The notes: generated by a model not told the origin, from the letters alone. Positions 8,577-17,249 are shown, counted from the stretch's first letter. The stretch: DNA of 64,000 bases from Paraburkholderia fungorum (GCF_900099835.1 NZ_FNKP01000001.1:3286001-3350000), one strand, 5' to 3'. Numbers and translations are program-made.

Positions 8577-8594
8577 AATACTATTAATAGTATT
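8577..8594. promoter_or_regulatory. Perfect 18-bp palindrome, candidate GntR operator
   Basis: AATACTATTAATAGTATT is a perfect palindrome in the GntR-dgoD intergenic region. A/T-rich dyads of this size are typical for dimeric FadR-type regulators. Probably the operator of the adjacent regulator; inferred from position. Confidence 0.6.
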
Positions 8595-8674
8595 TATGGG
8601 GGATTTTGTTGTAGCATAAGAATCCTCGAATCTTCGCAGGCGCGAAGCGCCGACTCTTATCAACCGGCCATAGC

Positions 8675-8825
8675 CATGGGGCCGGAATTAGCGCTGAAGT
8701 GCTAACTCCGGCCGACTTGCCACAGGCATGGGGCCGGAGTAAGCGCAAAAGCGCTAACTCCGGCCGACTTACCACAGGCATGGGGCCGGAGTAAGCGCTA
8801 AAGCGCTAACTCCGGCCGACACAGG
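8675..8825 (+). repeat. Three 52-bp tandem repeats, each a hairpin, in dgoD leader
   Basis: Copies at 8675-8726, 8727-8778 and 8779-8825 (the last lacks five internal bases). Each begins CATGGGGCCGGA and contains 15-base arms around a 4-base loop, e.g. GGCCGGAGTAAGCGC and GCGCTAACTCCGGCC, with one mismatch per copy. The third copy ends in the dgoD ribosome-binding site AGGAG (8823-8827). The copies are too regular and too close to be CRISPR units. Possible roles are protein binding, leader RNA structure or a REP-like element. Confidence 0.9.
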
Positions 8826-8836
8826 AGACATACACC

Positions 8837-9985
8837 ATGAAAATCACCAAGCTCGAAACCTTCATCGTCCCACCGCGCTGGTGCTTCCTGAAGATCGAGA
8901 CTGACGAAGGTATCGTCGGCTGGGGCGAACCGGTCGTCGAAGGCCGCGCGCATACAGTCGCGGCGGCGGTCGAAGAACTGTCCGATTACCTGATCGGCAA
9001 AGACCCTCTGCTGATCGAAGACCATTGGCAGGTCATGTACCGCGCCGGCTTCTACCGTGGCGGCCCGATCACGATGAGCGCAATCGCCGGCGTCGACCAG
9101 GCACTGTGGGACATCAAGGGCAAGCACCACGGCGTGCCGATTCACGCGCTGCTGGGCGGCCAGGTGCGCGACAAAATCAAGGTGTATTCGTGGATCGGCG
9201 GTGATCGTCCGAGCGACGTCGCAAACAACGCGCGCGCCGTGGTCGAACGCGGCTTCAAGGCCGTGAAGATGAACGGCTCGGAAGAACTGCAGATCATCGA
9301 CACCTTCGACAAGGTGCAGGGCGTCATCAACAACGTGGCGGCGGTGCGCGAGGCCGTGGGCCCGAACATCGGCATCGGCGTGGACTTCCACGGCCGTGTG
9401 CACAAGCCGATGGCGAAGGTGCTGGCCAAGGAACTCGACCCGTACAAGCTGCTCTTCATCGAAGAGCCGGTGCTGTCGGAAAACGCGGAAGCATTGCGTG
9501 ACATCGTGAATCAGACCAACACGCCGATCGCTTTGGGCGAGCGCCTTTATTCGCGCTGGGACTTCAAGCACATCCTGTCGGGCGGTTACGTCGACATCAT
9601 CCAGCCGGACGCGTCGCACGCGGGCGGCATTACCGAGTGCCGCAAGATCGCGTCGATGGCCGAAGCGTACGACGTCGCGCTCGCGCTGCACTGCCCGCTC
9701 GGGCCGATCGCGCTCGCCACCTGCCTGCAGATCGATGCGGTGAGCTACAACGCGTTCATCCAGGAACAGAGCCTGGGCATTCACTACAACCAGGGCAACG
9801 ACCTGCTCGACTACATCAAGAACCCGGAAGTCTTCAAGTACGAAGACGGCTTCGTGTCGATTCCGCAAGGCCCGGGCCTTGGGATCGAGGTCAACGAAGA
9901 GAAGGTGCGCGAGATGGCCAAGGTCGGCCATCGCTGGCGCAATCCGGTGTGGCGCCATGAGGACGGCAGCGTCGCCGAATGGTAA
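8837..9985 (+). CDS. dgoD: D-galactonate dehydratase
   Basis: 382-residue enolase-superfamily enzyme that converts D-galactonate to 2-dehydro-3-deoxy-D-galactonate in the De Ley-Doudoroff pathway. The N-terminal capping domain ([20 protein letters not shown]) is followed by the barrel with metal ligands in GVDFHGR, FIEEPV and LGERLYSRW and the catalytic His region [13 protein letters not shown]. Length and sequence match the bacterial DgoD family closely. ATG 8837 follows AGGAG. Upstream are the hairpin repeats and a palindrome; a GntR regulator is divergent and a sugar-acid transporter follows. No 2-keto-3-deoxygalactonokinase or aldolase gene lies nearby. Confidence 0.95.
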   Translation: MKITKLETFIVPPRWCFLKIETDEGIVGWGEPVVEGRAHTVAAAVEELSDYLIGKDPLLIEDHWQVMYRAGFYRGGPITMSAIAGVDQALWDIKGKHHGVPIHALLGGQVRDKIKVYSWIGGDRPSDVANNARAVVERGFKAVKMNGSEELQIIDTFDKVQGVINNVAAVREAVGPNIGIGVDFHGRVHKPMAKVLAKELDPYKLLFIEEPVLSENAEALRDIVNQTNTPIALGERLYSRWDFKHILSGGYVDIIQPDASHAGGITECRKIASMAEAYDVALALHCPLGPIALATCLQIDAVSYNAFIQEQSLGIHYNQGNDLLDYIKNPEVFKYEDGFVSIPQGPGLGIEVNEEKVREMAKVGHRWRNPVWRHEDGSVAEW

Positions 9986-9996
9986 TCGCCTGAACC

Positions 9997-10026
9997 AACG
10001 CCGCCTGCGGGCGGCGTTTCGCTTTT
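9997..10026 (+). terminator. Hairpin after dgoD, possible attenuator
   Basis: AACGCCGCC (9997-10005), loop TGCG, GGCGGCGTT (10010-10018), then TCGCTTTTA. The T run is weak, so it may only reduce read-through into the transporter gene or stabilise the dgoD mRNA end. Confidence 0.45.
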
Positions 10027-10136
10027 ATCGCGCGAGGCGGTCGGCAACACGCTTCGCACCGCGTTTCAACCCGCGAGCGATTCCGTTTGCAGCGACCGTG
10101 AGCGCCGCCAGAAATAACATCAAGAGGCTCACCTCA

Positions 10137-11444
10137 GTGGAGACAACCCACATCCAGATGCAGGCGACCGGCAAGCGCCATCGCCTGCTCGCCATGCTGT
10201 TCATCACCGTGGTCATCACGTATCTCGACCGCAGCAATCTGTCGATCGCCGCCACCGCCATCGCGCAAGACTTGCAACTCGACCCTGCGCAAATGGGCCT
10301 GGTGTTCTCCGCGTTCGGCTGGTCGTATGCGCTGCTGCAGATTCCCGGCGGCATGCTGGTCGACCGGACGCGTCCGCGGCTTCTGCTCGCGCTGGTCATC
10401 GGACTCTGGTCGCTCGCGACGATCCTGCAAGGCTTCGCGAGCGCGTTCGCGGTGCTGCTGTCACTGCGCGTGCTGCTCGGTGCACTCGAAGCGCCCGCCT
10501 ATCCGACGCTCAACCGCGTCGTCACGACCTGGTTTCCCGATAGCGAGCGCGCCCGCGCCATTGCCAGCTATACGTCCGGCCAGTACGTCGGCCTGGCATT
10601 CCTGACGCCTGCGCTCGTGCTGACACAGCAACATTTCGGCTGGCAAGGCGTGTTCTTCCTGACGGGCGCGATCGGCGTCGTATGGGGGCTGGTCTGGTAT
10701 GCGCTGTATCGCGAGCCGTCTGAAGCCAGCGGGATCAACGAGGCCGAACTCGACATGATTCGCGCGGGCGGCGGCCTGGTCGACCTGAGCGGATCGGGCG
10801 CGTCGGGCAACCCGCGTCAAGGCCGCACCCGCTACACCGCCGCCGACTGGCGTGCCGTGCTCGGCAACCGCAAGCTGTGGGGCGTGTACATCGGCCAGAT
10901 CGCGGTGACGTCGACGCTCTGGTTCTTCCTGACCTGGTTCCCGACCTACCTGGTCAAGTACCGGCACATGGACTTCCTGAAGGTCGGCTTCATGGCAGCC
11001 GTGCCTTTTCTCGCCGCGTTCGTCGGCATCCTCGGTTCGGGGCTGCTGTCGGACTGGATGATCCGGCGCGGCGTGTCGGCCACGGTCGCGCGCAAGGTGC
11101 CGATCGTGACGGGGCTGCTGCTGTCCACGGCGATCGTCGGCGCGAACTATGTCGAGACGCCGGCGATGGTGATCCTGTTCATGGCGATCGCTTTCTTCGG
11201 CAGCGGCTTCTCGTCGATCACGTGGGTGCTGGTGTCGTCGATGGCGAAGAAGGAGTTGCTCGGCCTCACCGGCGGCATGTTCAACCTGATGGGCAATCTG
11301 TCGTCGATCTGCGTGCCGGTGGTGATCGGCTTCATCGTCAGGAATAGCGACTTCAAGCCCGCGCTGATGTTCATGAGCGCGGTCGGCGTGGTCGGCGCGC
11401 TGTCGTATCTGTTCCTCGTGGGCAAGATCGAGCGGATTCGCTGA
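10137..11444 (+). CDS. MFS transporter, anion:cation symporter family, likely D-galactonate uptake
   Basis: 435-residue MFS permease resembling DgoT and GudP. Family features are FITVVITYLDRSNLSIAA in helix 1, AFGWSYALLQIPGGMLVDR, and VLLGALEAPAYPTLNRVV with TWFPDSERARA. GTG 10137 is chosen because AAGAGG lies 9 bp before it; the open frame extends upstream without a better site. It lies 151 bp after dgoD with a weak hairpin between and is likely co-expressed. Substrate assignment rests on context. Confidence 0.88.
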   Translation: METTHIQMQATGKRHRLLAMLFITVVITYLDRSNLSIAATAIAQDLQLDPAQMGLVFSAFGWSYALLQIPGGMLVDRTRPRLLLALVIGLWSLATILQGFASAFAVLLSLRVLLGALEAPAYPTLNRVVTTWFPDSERARAIASYTSGQYVGLAFLTPALVLTQQHFGWQGVFFLTGAIGVVWGLVWYALYREPSEASGINEAELDMIRAGGGLVDLSGSGASGNPRQGRTRYTAADWRAVLGNRKLWGVYIGQIAVTSTLWFFLTWFPTYLVKYRHMDFLKVGFMAAVPFLAAFVGILGSGLLSDWMIRRGVSATVARKVPIVTGLLLSTAIVGANYVETPAMVILFMAIAFFGSGFSSITWVLVSSMAKKELLGLTGGMFNLMGNLSSICVPVVIGFIVRNSDFKPALMFMSAVGVVGALSYLFLVGKIERIR

Positions 11445-11704
11445 GGGCGTTTTTCGGCTCCATTTGCGAAGTTTTAAGACCCCTCGCACGCGTTACGGCG
11501 ACGTGACGCGCGGGGGCTCGCAGTAACGTAACATCCCGGACCAAAGCCACTGGAACACCCGTTTCACGGCCTTCTCCGAGGTTCTCACCGCTCCTCGCAA
11601 AGCCTTACCCACAAAGGCTTTCGCGCCGTTTGTTCGGCATCAGACATACACATGGCCCACTCCTTGCTCAAATGGATGCAAACAACATGTATCCGGGGAA
11701 CATC

Positions 11705-12007
11705 ATGGGCGAATTCCTTCCTGACTATCTGATCCGCGAACAGGCCGCTGTCGGCGCACTGGTGATGTTCGGCGTTCTGCGCATACTCGGCGCGGTGCTG
11801 GCTTATGAACGCGGCTGGCGCATCTCGGTAATCGAGAAATGCTTTATCGCGGCCGCGGTGGTGTACTGCCTGCCGCAGCTTTTCGATCTGCTCACGCATA
11901 TGTACGGCTCGCGCGCTGCCGGCGCCGAACTGGAAGGCAAGGCCGCTGGCTGCGCGATCGCGCTGTTCTGCGCGCCGATCGTCGGACATCGGCTCGGCGT
12001 CGAGTAA
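11705..12007 (+). CDS. Small predicted membrane protein, unknown function
   Basis: 100-residue protein with two hydrophobic stretches (AAVGALVMFGVLRILGAVLA and CFIAAAVVYCLPQLFDLL) and a third weaker one (GCAIALFCAPIVG). No family recognised. ATG 11705 follows GGGGA; two further in-frame ATGs upstream (11687 and 11630) are possible. Its stop codon starts a short tandem repeat. Codon use resembles the neighbours, so I think it is real. Confidence 0.6.
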   Translation: MGEFLPDYLIREQAAVGALVMFGVLRILGAVLAYERGWRISVIEKCFIAAAVVYCLPQLFDLLTHMYGSRAAGAELEGKAAGCAIALFCAPIVGHRLGVE

Positions 12008-12030
12008 GCGCGGTAAGCGCGGTAAGCGCG
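12005..12030. repeat. 9-bp tandem repeat TAAGCGCGG, nearly three copies
   Basis: TAAGCGCGG occurs at 12005, 12014 and 12023 (last base differs). The first copy contains the stop codon of the small membrane protein gene, so the repeats restate TAA every nine bases. Probably replication slippage. Confidence 0.8.
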
Positions 12031-12049
12031 TCGCCACGCGAAGCCGATC

Positions 12050-12283
12050 ATGCGATTGACCGACTTTTTCGGCCGCCGGACCAAACCGGTGTTTCGGCCC
12101 GGCGAAATTCTGAAGCTCCGGTCCGGCGGGCATCCGATGACCGCGACATGGAGCGGACCGGTGCTGTTCGCACCGGGCAACTGGCTGATCTGCCAATGGT
12201 TCAGCGACGCAGGCGAACTGCAACAGGAAATGTTTCCGGAGGAGACTCTGGAACGGGTGAGACGCGACGTGCGCGCCGCCTGA
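12050..12283 (+). CDS. YodC-like (DUF2158) small protein
   Basis: 77-residue soluble protein. The region FRPGEILKLRSGGHPMTATW followed by WLICQWFSDAGELQQEMFPEE is characteristic of the YodC/DUF2158 family: a small beta-rich fold with an LKSGG-MTV turn and a CQWF strand. The family's function is not known. It carries an extra N-terminal MRLTDFFGRRTK. A terminator follows at 12330. Confidence 0.85.
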   Translation: MRLTDFFGRRTKPVFRPGEILKLRSGGHPMTATWSGPVLFAPGNWLICQWFSDAGELQQEMFPEETLERVRRDVRAA

Positions 12284-12329
12284 AGAGGCAGTAACGGATG
12301 CTGGCCACCGCCAGGCGACCGTGTGTATT

Positions 12330-12363
12330 GCGCCGCCGGCTTTTGCCGTGCGGCGCTTTTTTT
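12330..12363 (+). terminator. Intrinsic terminator after YodC-like gene
   Basis: GCGCCGC (12330-12336) pairs with GCGGCGC (12350-12356), with an inner CGGC/GCCG extension, followed by seven T. Confidence 0.88.
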
Positions 12364-12548
12364 GGCTTGTGACTTCTGCGGGGAGCGGGATGAGTAGATG
12401 TGTCGCGCAGCGTGGCCGCAGTGAACGCGCGTGACGGTTGCAGAATTGATGCATGCCGGGCGCATGCGCGAGGCAGCGCGCGGTCTTCGCAGCATGCGAT
12501 GCAGCACACGCCACGGCACGCCCGTCACGTCACGCCGGCGAACTACTC

Positions 12549-13478
12549 CTACCCCAACGACGCAAACGCCGGCACGCTGTGCGACAGCACAGCCGCCGCG
12601 ACGAACACGCCGATCATCGCCAGTGCTTCGAGGTACAGCACGTTGACGAACGTGTGCGCGTCCATCGTCGATGCCGTGCGGCGCAGGCGCGGCAGCGCCG
12701 AGAAACGGTTCAGACCGCCAAGCACAAGCGCCAGCGCGACCAGCGCGAGCTTGAGCGTCAACACATGTCCCCAGGTGCTGAACTGGATCGCTTCGAGCGA
12801 TCCACCCGAACCACGCAGCGCGTTGAAGACGCCCGACACCAGCACCAGCACGACCGCCACCACCGACACGTTCGACACCTGCGTCGCCGTGCGGATCAAC
12901 ATGCCGCGCGCCGTCGACGTACCGAGCGCGGGCAGCACCGTCAGCCCCGCCGCGATTGCCAGGCCGCCCCACACGCTCGTGACCAGCACGTGCAGCGTTT
13001 GCATGCCGATCGCCGCCGAGGCGATCCCGGCATCGGCTGCGTGACCGAGCGATGCCTTGCCCGCCGCGACCACGATCACCGCCAGCCACAGCAGCGCGTT
13101 GCGCAACATGCCCGTGTGGCTGGCCATGGCCGTGCCGAGCAACATCAGCGCACCGACGAACGCGACGGTCCAGCCATAGCCGACGTGCGTTTGGGTCAGC
13201 ACGGTGGGCAGCACGCCGAAAGCGGCGGGCAACGCGACGCCGGCCATCGACGCCGCCTGATACAGAAGCCAGCCGAGATCCGCGAGCACCAGCACGACGG
13301 TGGCGATCAGCATGGAACGTTGCGCCCGCAACCACGCGAGGCGCGCGGGCGAGACCTTCTGCTGCGCGTCCTTGGCGAGCCACGCGGCCAGCAGCGCCGA
13401 ACCGACGGCGAACGCAAACGCGATATTCATGAGCGCGGCCATGGCGACCTGCCCGATCCAGAGTCCGTCGAAGCTCAT
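12549..13478 (-). CDS. copD: CopD-family copper resistance membrane protein
   Basis: 309-residue protein with about eight membrane helices. It is the inner-membrane partner of CopC in copper handling, probably copper import or transfer. Helices include AMAALMNIAFAFAVGSALLAA at the N-terminus and AMIGVFVAAAVLSHSVPAFA at the C-terminus. Conserved histidines in the loops (LGHAADAGIA, MQTLHVLVTSVWGGLA) suit metal binding. Its start overlaps the copC stop by four bases, so the two are translationally coupled. Family call is good; transport direction is unproven. Confidence 0.88.
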   Translation of the reverse strand: MSFDGLWIGQVAMAALMNIAFAFAVGSALLAAWLAKDAQQKVSPARLAWLRAQRSMLIATVVLVLADLGWLLYQAASMAGVALPAAFGVLPTVLTQTHVGYGWTVAFVGALMLLGTAMASHTGMLRNALLWLAVIVVAAGKASLGHAADAGIASAAIGMQTLHVLVTSVWGGLAIAAGLTVLPALGTSTARGMLIRTATQVSNVSVVAVVLVLVSGVFNALRGSGGSLEAIQFSTWGHVLTLKLALVALALVLGGLNRFSALPRLRRTASTMDAHTFVNVLYLEALAMIGVFVAAAVLSHSVPAFASLG

Positions 13479-13852
13479 TTGATGTTGAAAGCGAAGTCAC
13501 CCTGAGTACGGTGGCCGTCCGTGGCAACCGCAACCCAATGCACCGCGTAGCGGCCCGCAGTCAACTGCGACAATGCGAGGCGCATAACCTTCGCGTCCTT
13601 CGCATCGACTTCAGATGCATTGGGCACCGCTTCCTTGCCGTTTGCATCGTCGAGAGTGATCTTGCTGAAAGCCGGTTCGAGCGGCTCGGTGAAATGAATC
13701 GTGACGGCCGCGGGGGCCGCGACTTCGGCGTTCGCAGCCGGCTCGCTCGACATCAGATGCGCGTGCGCAAAAGCCGTGGACGTCACAACCAGCGCCGCGG
13801 CGCCGAGCATCAACGCACGCAGCGCCGAACGGGAAAATTGGAATAGCTTCAT
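13475..13852 (-). CDS. copC: CopC-like periplasmic copper-binding protein
   Basis: 125-residue CopC/YobA-type protein. A signal peptide ends at STAFA, and the mature chain starts HAHLMSSEPAANAEV, giving the N-terminal His used for Cu(II) binding. The C-terminal TDGHRTQGDFAF supplies the second conserved His and Asp. The Met-rich Cu(I) loop of plasmid-borne CopC is absent, as in most chromosomal forms. First gene of a two-gene operon with copD; no copA or copB adjoins. Confidence 0.9.
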   Translation of the reverse strand: MKLFQFSRSALRALMLGAAALVVTSTAFAHAHLMSSEPAANAEVAAPAAVTIHFTEPLEPAFSKITLDDANGKEAVPNASEVDAKDAKVMRLALSQLTAGRYAVHWVAVATDGHRTQGDFAFNIK

Positions 13853-14248
13853 GTAATACCGATAGCTGATGAACAGGGGAACAGTGAGTGTCGACGCGGG
13901 CTGACCCGCACCGGTGAGCGCCCGGCGAGCCCGGAAGTGTACGCTTCGATAGCGCTCGCGGGCATCGGTTCAACCCGCATTGTTGAGAACGGCAAAAGGC
14001 ACGACCATTGCAACATGGATCGCGTGGACAAAATTGAGACTGTGGGTGTACCGTTGCAGCGACACTTGGCTGCAAACTGTTCACGCGACAATCTGTCGCA
14101 TGGTTGTAACAGCCGGGGCATTCTCTCCTGCGGCAAATAGTCACTATTAGTCGCCAATGATAGAATGCTGCGTCGCCGCAGCGCCGGCTGCCCTTAACAC
14201 CGAACCGCCTCGAAGTTCGGTCAGGTCCCCGTTCTGATGGAGTTACGC
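13853..14248. other. Divergent intergenic region copC / cytochrome c
   Basis: 396 bp without a gene. It must hold both divergent promoters; none is clear enough to call. Two small inverted repeats are present: TTGCAG-N10-CTGCAA near 14053-14074 and GCGACA-ATC-TGTCGC at 14085-14099. They may be operators. No terminator or RNA gene is seen. Confidence 0.5.
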
Positions 14249-14968
14249 GTGTCTTCTAGACGCCTTTTCCGCCCGCTGCTGGCCCTGTTGCTGATCGGCT
14301 CTGCGGGTGTCTATAGCGCTGCAAAAGCGCAGACTCAACCGAAGGCCCCTGACACGATGGCAGCGCGCGTGCAAGGGTGTACGGCCTGCCACGGCACTCA
14401 CGGTCAAGGCACCGACAACGACTACTTCCCACGCCTCGCGGGCAAGCCGGCCGACTATCTGTTCAACCAGTTGCAGAACTTCCGCGAAGGGCGTCGCAAG
14501 TACCCGCCCATGAATTACCTCGTCACGTACCTTTCGGACGACTATCTTCATCAGATCGCCACTTACTTCTCGCAACAGCGTCCGCCCTACCCGCCGCCGG
14601 CCAAACCGACGGTGTCGTCGGCCACGCTGGCGCGCGGCCAGCAGATCGTGCTGAACGGCGACGCAGGAAAACAGATTCCGGCCTGCGCGGCTTGCCACGG
14701 CAAGGCGCTCACGGGTATGGAGCCGGCTATCCCGGGTCTGGTTGGCCTGCACGCCGACTACATCAGCGCGCAGCTCGGCGCGTGGCGCTCGGGCTCGCGA
14801 CATGCCATCGCGCCTGATTGCATGCACACCATCGCCACCCGCCTCACCGACGACGACGTGAACGCCGTCGCTTCGTGGCTTGCCACGCAGCAGGCTCCAC
14901 AGAACCCCGTGCCGGCTCCGGCTCGCTCGATGAAGACTCCGCTTGCCTGCGGCAGCGAACCTCAATAA
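14249..14968 (+). CDS. Dihaem cytochrome c, c4-like
   Basis: 239-residue exported cytochrome. A signal peptide (LLALLLIGSAGVYSAAKAQ) precedes two class I haem domains with CTACH (Cys44, Cys47, His48) and CAACH (Cys146, Cys149, His150). The layout matches c4-type electron carriers of the periplasm. GTG 14249 is chosen because GGAG sits 6 bp before it; an ATG at 14237 lacks a ribosome site. The next gene, 21 bp on, is a trihaem cytochrome, so both serve one electron path, probably from a membrane dehydrogenase to a terminal oxidase. No dehydrogenase gene adjoins. Confidence 0.92.
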   Translation: MSSRRLFRPLLALLLIGSAGVYSAAKAQTQPKAPDTMAARVQGCTACHGTHGQGTDNDYFPRLAGKPADYLFNQLQNFREGRRKYPPMNYLVTYLSDDYLHQIATYFSQQRPPYPPPAKPTVSSATLARGQQIVLNGDAGKQIPACAACHGKALTGMEPAIPGLVGLHADYISAQLGAWRSGSRHAIAPDCMHTIATRLTDDDVNAVASWLATQQAPQNPVPAPARSMKTPLACGSEPQ

Positions 14969-14989
14969 GCCGCCGGGAGAGACATTCAA

Positions 14990-16288
14990 ATGAAACGCAA
15001 GTCTTTGTTCGCCCTCTCGGCAGTCGTGGTAGTCGCGGCCGCCGCACTCGTTCCCGTCCTGTGGTCGGGCGGCGACCACATGCACAGCGGCGAGGCCATG
15101 GCAGCAGCGCCCGCCGACCAGGCCGACCTGATCAAGAAGGGCGAGTACCTCGCGCGCGCCGGCGACTGTATCGCCTGCCACACGGTTCGCGGCGGCAAGC
15201 AGTTTGCCGGCGGTCTGCCCATGGCTACACCGTTCGGCACGATGTTCACGCCGAACATCACACCCGACGACCAGTACGGCATCGGCAAGTGGACCCAGGA
15301 CGACTTCTACCGCGCGATGCACACCGGCCGCTCGAAAGACGGCAGCCTGCTGTATCCGGGCTTCCCGTTCACGAGCTACACGAAGGTCACGCGCGCCGAC
15401 GCGGACGCGATCTACGCGTACCTGCGCTCGGTCACGCCGGTCAACGTGCCGAGCCGTCCGCATGAACTCAAATTCCCGTTCAACCAGCGCAACATGCTGA
15501 TCGGCTGGCGCACGCTGTTCTTCCGTGAAGGCGAATTCAAGCCGGACCCGACCAAGTCGGTCGAGTGGAACCGTGGCGCGTACCTGATCGAAGGCTTGGG
15601 CCATTGCGGCATGTGCCACACGTCGATCAACGCAATGGGTGGTCCGGTCAGTTCGGCGGCGTTCGCCGGCGGCCTGATCCCGCTGCAGAACTGGTACGCA
15701 CCGTCGCTTACGTCGAACCGTGAAGCTGGTCTAGGCGACTGGGAACTCCAGGACATCGCCGACCTGCTGAAGACCGGCGTGTCGAACCGCGGCGCAGTGT
15801 TTGGTCCGATGGCTGAAGTGGTTCACAACAGCCTGCAATACATGACGGACGAAGACATCAAGGCGATGGCGACGTATCTGAAGACGATTCCGCAGAAGAG
15901 CGAGGCGCCGGAGCCGCTGCAGCTCGAAACGTCGGAAAAGTTCGGCGGCGAACTGTTGAAGCAAGGTCAGAAGATCTACGCTGACAACTGCGCGAAATGC
16001 CACGCGGAAAACGGCCTCGGCCAACCGCCGGCGTTCCCGCCGCTCGCGAACAACCAGTCGATCCAGATGCCGTCGGCGGTCAACCCGATCCGCATGGTGC
16101 TGAACGGCGGTTATCCGCCGAGCACGGAAGCCAACCCGCATCCGTACGGCATGCCGCCGTTCGCGCAAGCGTTGTCGAACACGGAAGTGGCGGCGGTTGT
16201 GACGTACATCCGTATGTCGTGGGGCAACCACGGTACGCCTGTTTCGCCGCAGCAAGTGTCCGATCTGCGTTCGGCGCCGCTCGACTAA
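14990..16288 (+). CDS. Trihaem cytochrome c, alcohol/gluconate dehydrogenase subunit type
   Basis: 432-residue membrane-anchored or exported cytochrome. The N-terminal hydrophobic segment (FALSAVVVVAAAALVPVLW) is followed by three haem motifs: CIACH (60-64), CGMCH (206-210) and CAKCH (334-338). This three-domain layout is that of the cytochrome subunit of membrane alcohol and gluconate dehydrogenases, which pass electrons to ubiquinone. It is co-transcribed with the dihaem cytochrome upstream and ends at a strong terminator. The catalytic flavo- or quinoprotein partner is not here, which leaves the substrate open. Confidence 0.92.
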   Translation: MKRKSLFALSAVVVVAAAALVPVLWSGGDHMHSGEAMAAAPADQADLIKKGEYLARAGDCIACHTVRGGKQFAGGLPMATPFGTMFTPNITPDDQYGIGKWTQDDFYRAMHTGRSKDGSLLYPGFPFTSYTKVTRADADAIYAYLRSVTPVNVPSRPHELKFPFNQRNMLIGWRTLFFREGEFKPDPTKSVEWNRGAYLIEGLGHCGMCHTSINAMGGPVSSAAFAGGLIPLQNWYAPSLTSNREAGLGDWELQDIADLLKTGVSNRGAVFGPMAEVVHNSLQYMTDEDIKAMATYLKTIPQKSEAPEPLQLETSEKFGGELLKQGQKIYADNCAKCHAENGLGQPPAFPPLANNQSIQMPSAVNPIRMVLNGGYPPSTEANPHPYGMPPFAQALSNTEVAAVVTYIRMSWGNHGTPVSPQQVSDLRSAPLD

Positions 16289-16307
16289 CCAGCGCCAGTT
16301 GCACCTG

Positions 16308-16348
16308 GGGCGCGGCCTGCGGAAACGCGGCCGCGCCCTTCGTTTTTT
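16308..16348 (+). terminator. Intrinsic terminator of cytochrome operon
   Basis: GGGCGCGGCC (16308-16317) pairs perfectly with GGCCGCGCCC (16329-16338), followed by TTCGTTTTTT. Confidence 0.93.
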
Positions 16349-16415
16349 CAGGACCGTCGCGGGACCGGTATCATGTGGGTATTTACCCTTATGAAATCGC
16401 GCAGGAGGATGAGCC

Positions 16416-17036
16416 GTGCATGTCGGTGAGCGTTTCAACAGCATTACCCACCTCGTCGGCGCCGTGCTGTCGGTGGCTGGGCTTGTTGCGCTCGTCACGA
16501 TGGGCGCGCTCGCCGGCGACGCGTACAAGGTGGTCAGCTTCAGCGTGTACGGGGCGATGCTGTTCGTGCTGTATGCTATCTCGACGCTTTACCACAGCGT
16601 GCGCAGCCCGCGTCTGAAAGCGGTTCTACAGAAATGCGACCATTCGGCGATCTACCTGCTGATCGCCGGCAGCTACACTCCGTTCACGCTTGTCACGTTG
16701 CGCGGGCCATGGGGCTGGTCGTTATTCGGCGTAAGCTGGGGGCTCGCAGTCCTCGGTATCGTGCAGGAACTGACGCTCGGGCGACGCACCCGCAGCGTTT
16801 CGATGGTGCTGTATGTCCTGATGGGATGGCTCGCGCTCGTTGCCGTCCACCCTCTGCTGCATGCCTTACCGGCAGCGGGTACCGCCTGGCTCGTGGCCGG
16901 CGGGGTCATCTACAGCGCCGGCATCTACTTCTTCATCAACGACGAGCGCATCCGGCATGGACATGGTATCTGGCACCTGTTCGTTCTGGCAGGCAGTCTG
17001 TGTCAATTCGTCAGTGTTGCGCGCTATGTCGCGTGA
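16416..17036 (+). CDS. Hemolysin III family (TrhA/YqfA) membrane protein
   Basis: 206-residue seven-helix protein of the PAQR-like hemolysin III family. Conserved motifs are the N-terminal ERFNSITHLVGAVLSV, LYHSVRSPRLKAVLQKCDHSAIYLLIAGSYTPF with metal-binding His, and the C-terminal HGIWHLFVLAGSLCQF. Members influence membrane fluidity homeostasis in E. coli; hemolysis is not a safe assumption. GTG 16416 follows AGGAGG. No evident operon partner. Confidence 0.93.
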   Translation: MHVGERFNSITHLVGAVLSVAGLVALVTMGALAGDAYKVVSFSVYGAMLFVLYAISTLYHSVRSPRLKAVLQKCDHSAIYLLIAGSYTPFTLVTLRGPWGWSLFGVSWGLAVLGIVQELTLGRRTRSVSMVLYVLMGWLALVAVHPLLHALPAAGTAWLVAGGVIYSAGIYFFINDERIRHGHGIWHLFVLAGSLCQFVSVARYVA

Positions 17037-17103
17037 CACCCCCACGGCGGCGAAATGCAACTTAACGCCAGTCAACGTGTCTGCATAGCGCGTTGAAGCA
17101 TTC

Positions 17104-17123
17104 GGCACGCATTTGCGCGTGCC
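17104..17123 (+). other. Hairpin in the leader of the helicase gene
   Basis: GGCACGC (17104-17110) pairs with GCGTGCC (17117-17123). No T run follows, so it is either a weak end signal for the hemolysin III gene or a 5' leader structure of the helicase mRNA, 126 bp before its start. Confidence 0.4.
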
Positions 17124-17249
17124 GCCGATTTCTCAGCGAACGGAACTGGGTTTTGGCCTCGAACATGCCGTACAGGCGTGTTCATGCGGCATTGATGCCG
17201 GCCAGCACCCAGATGTGCCATTCGCGAAACTGCATTGCAAAGAGCATTT

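Noticed and set aside
8675..8825. CRISPR-like repeat array
   Set aside because: The 52-bp units are adjacent with no spacers, only three copies occur, and no cas gene is near.
16416..17036. Hemolysin or toxin gene
   Set aside because: The hemolysin III family name is historical; the protein is a PAQR-like membrane protein, not an evident toxin.
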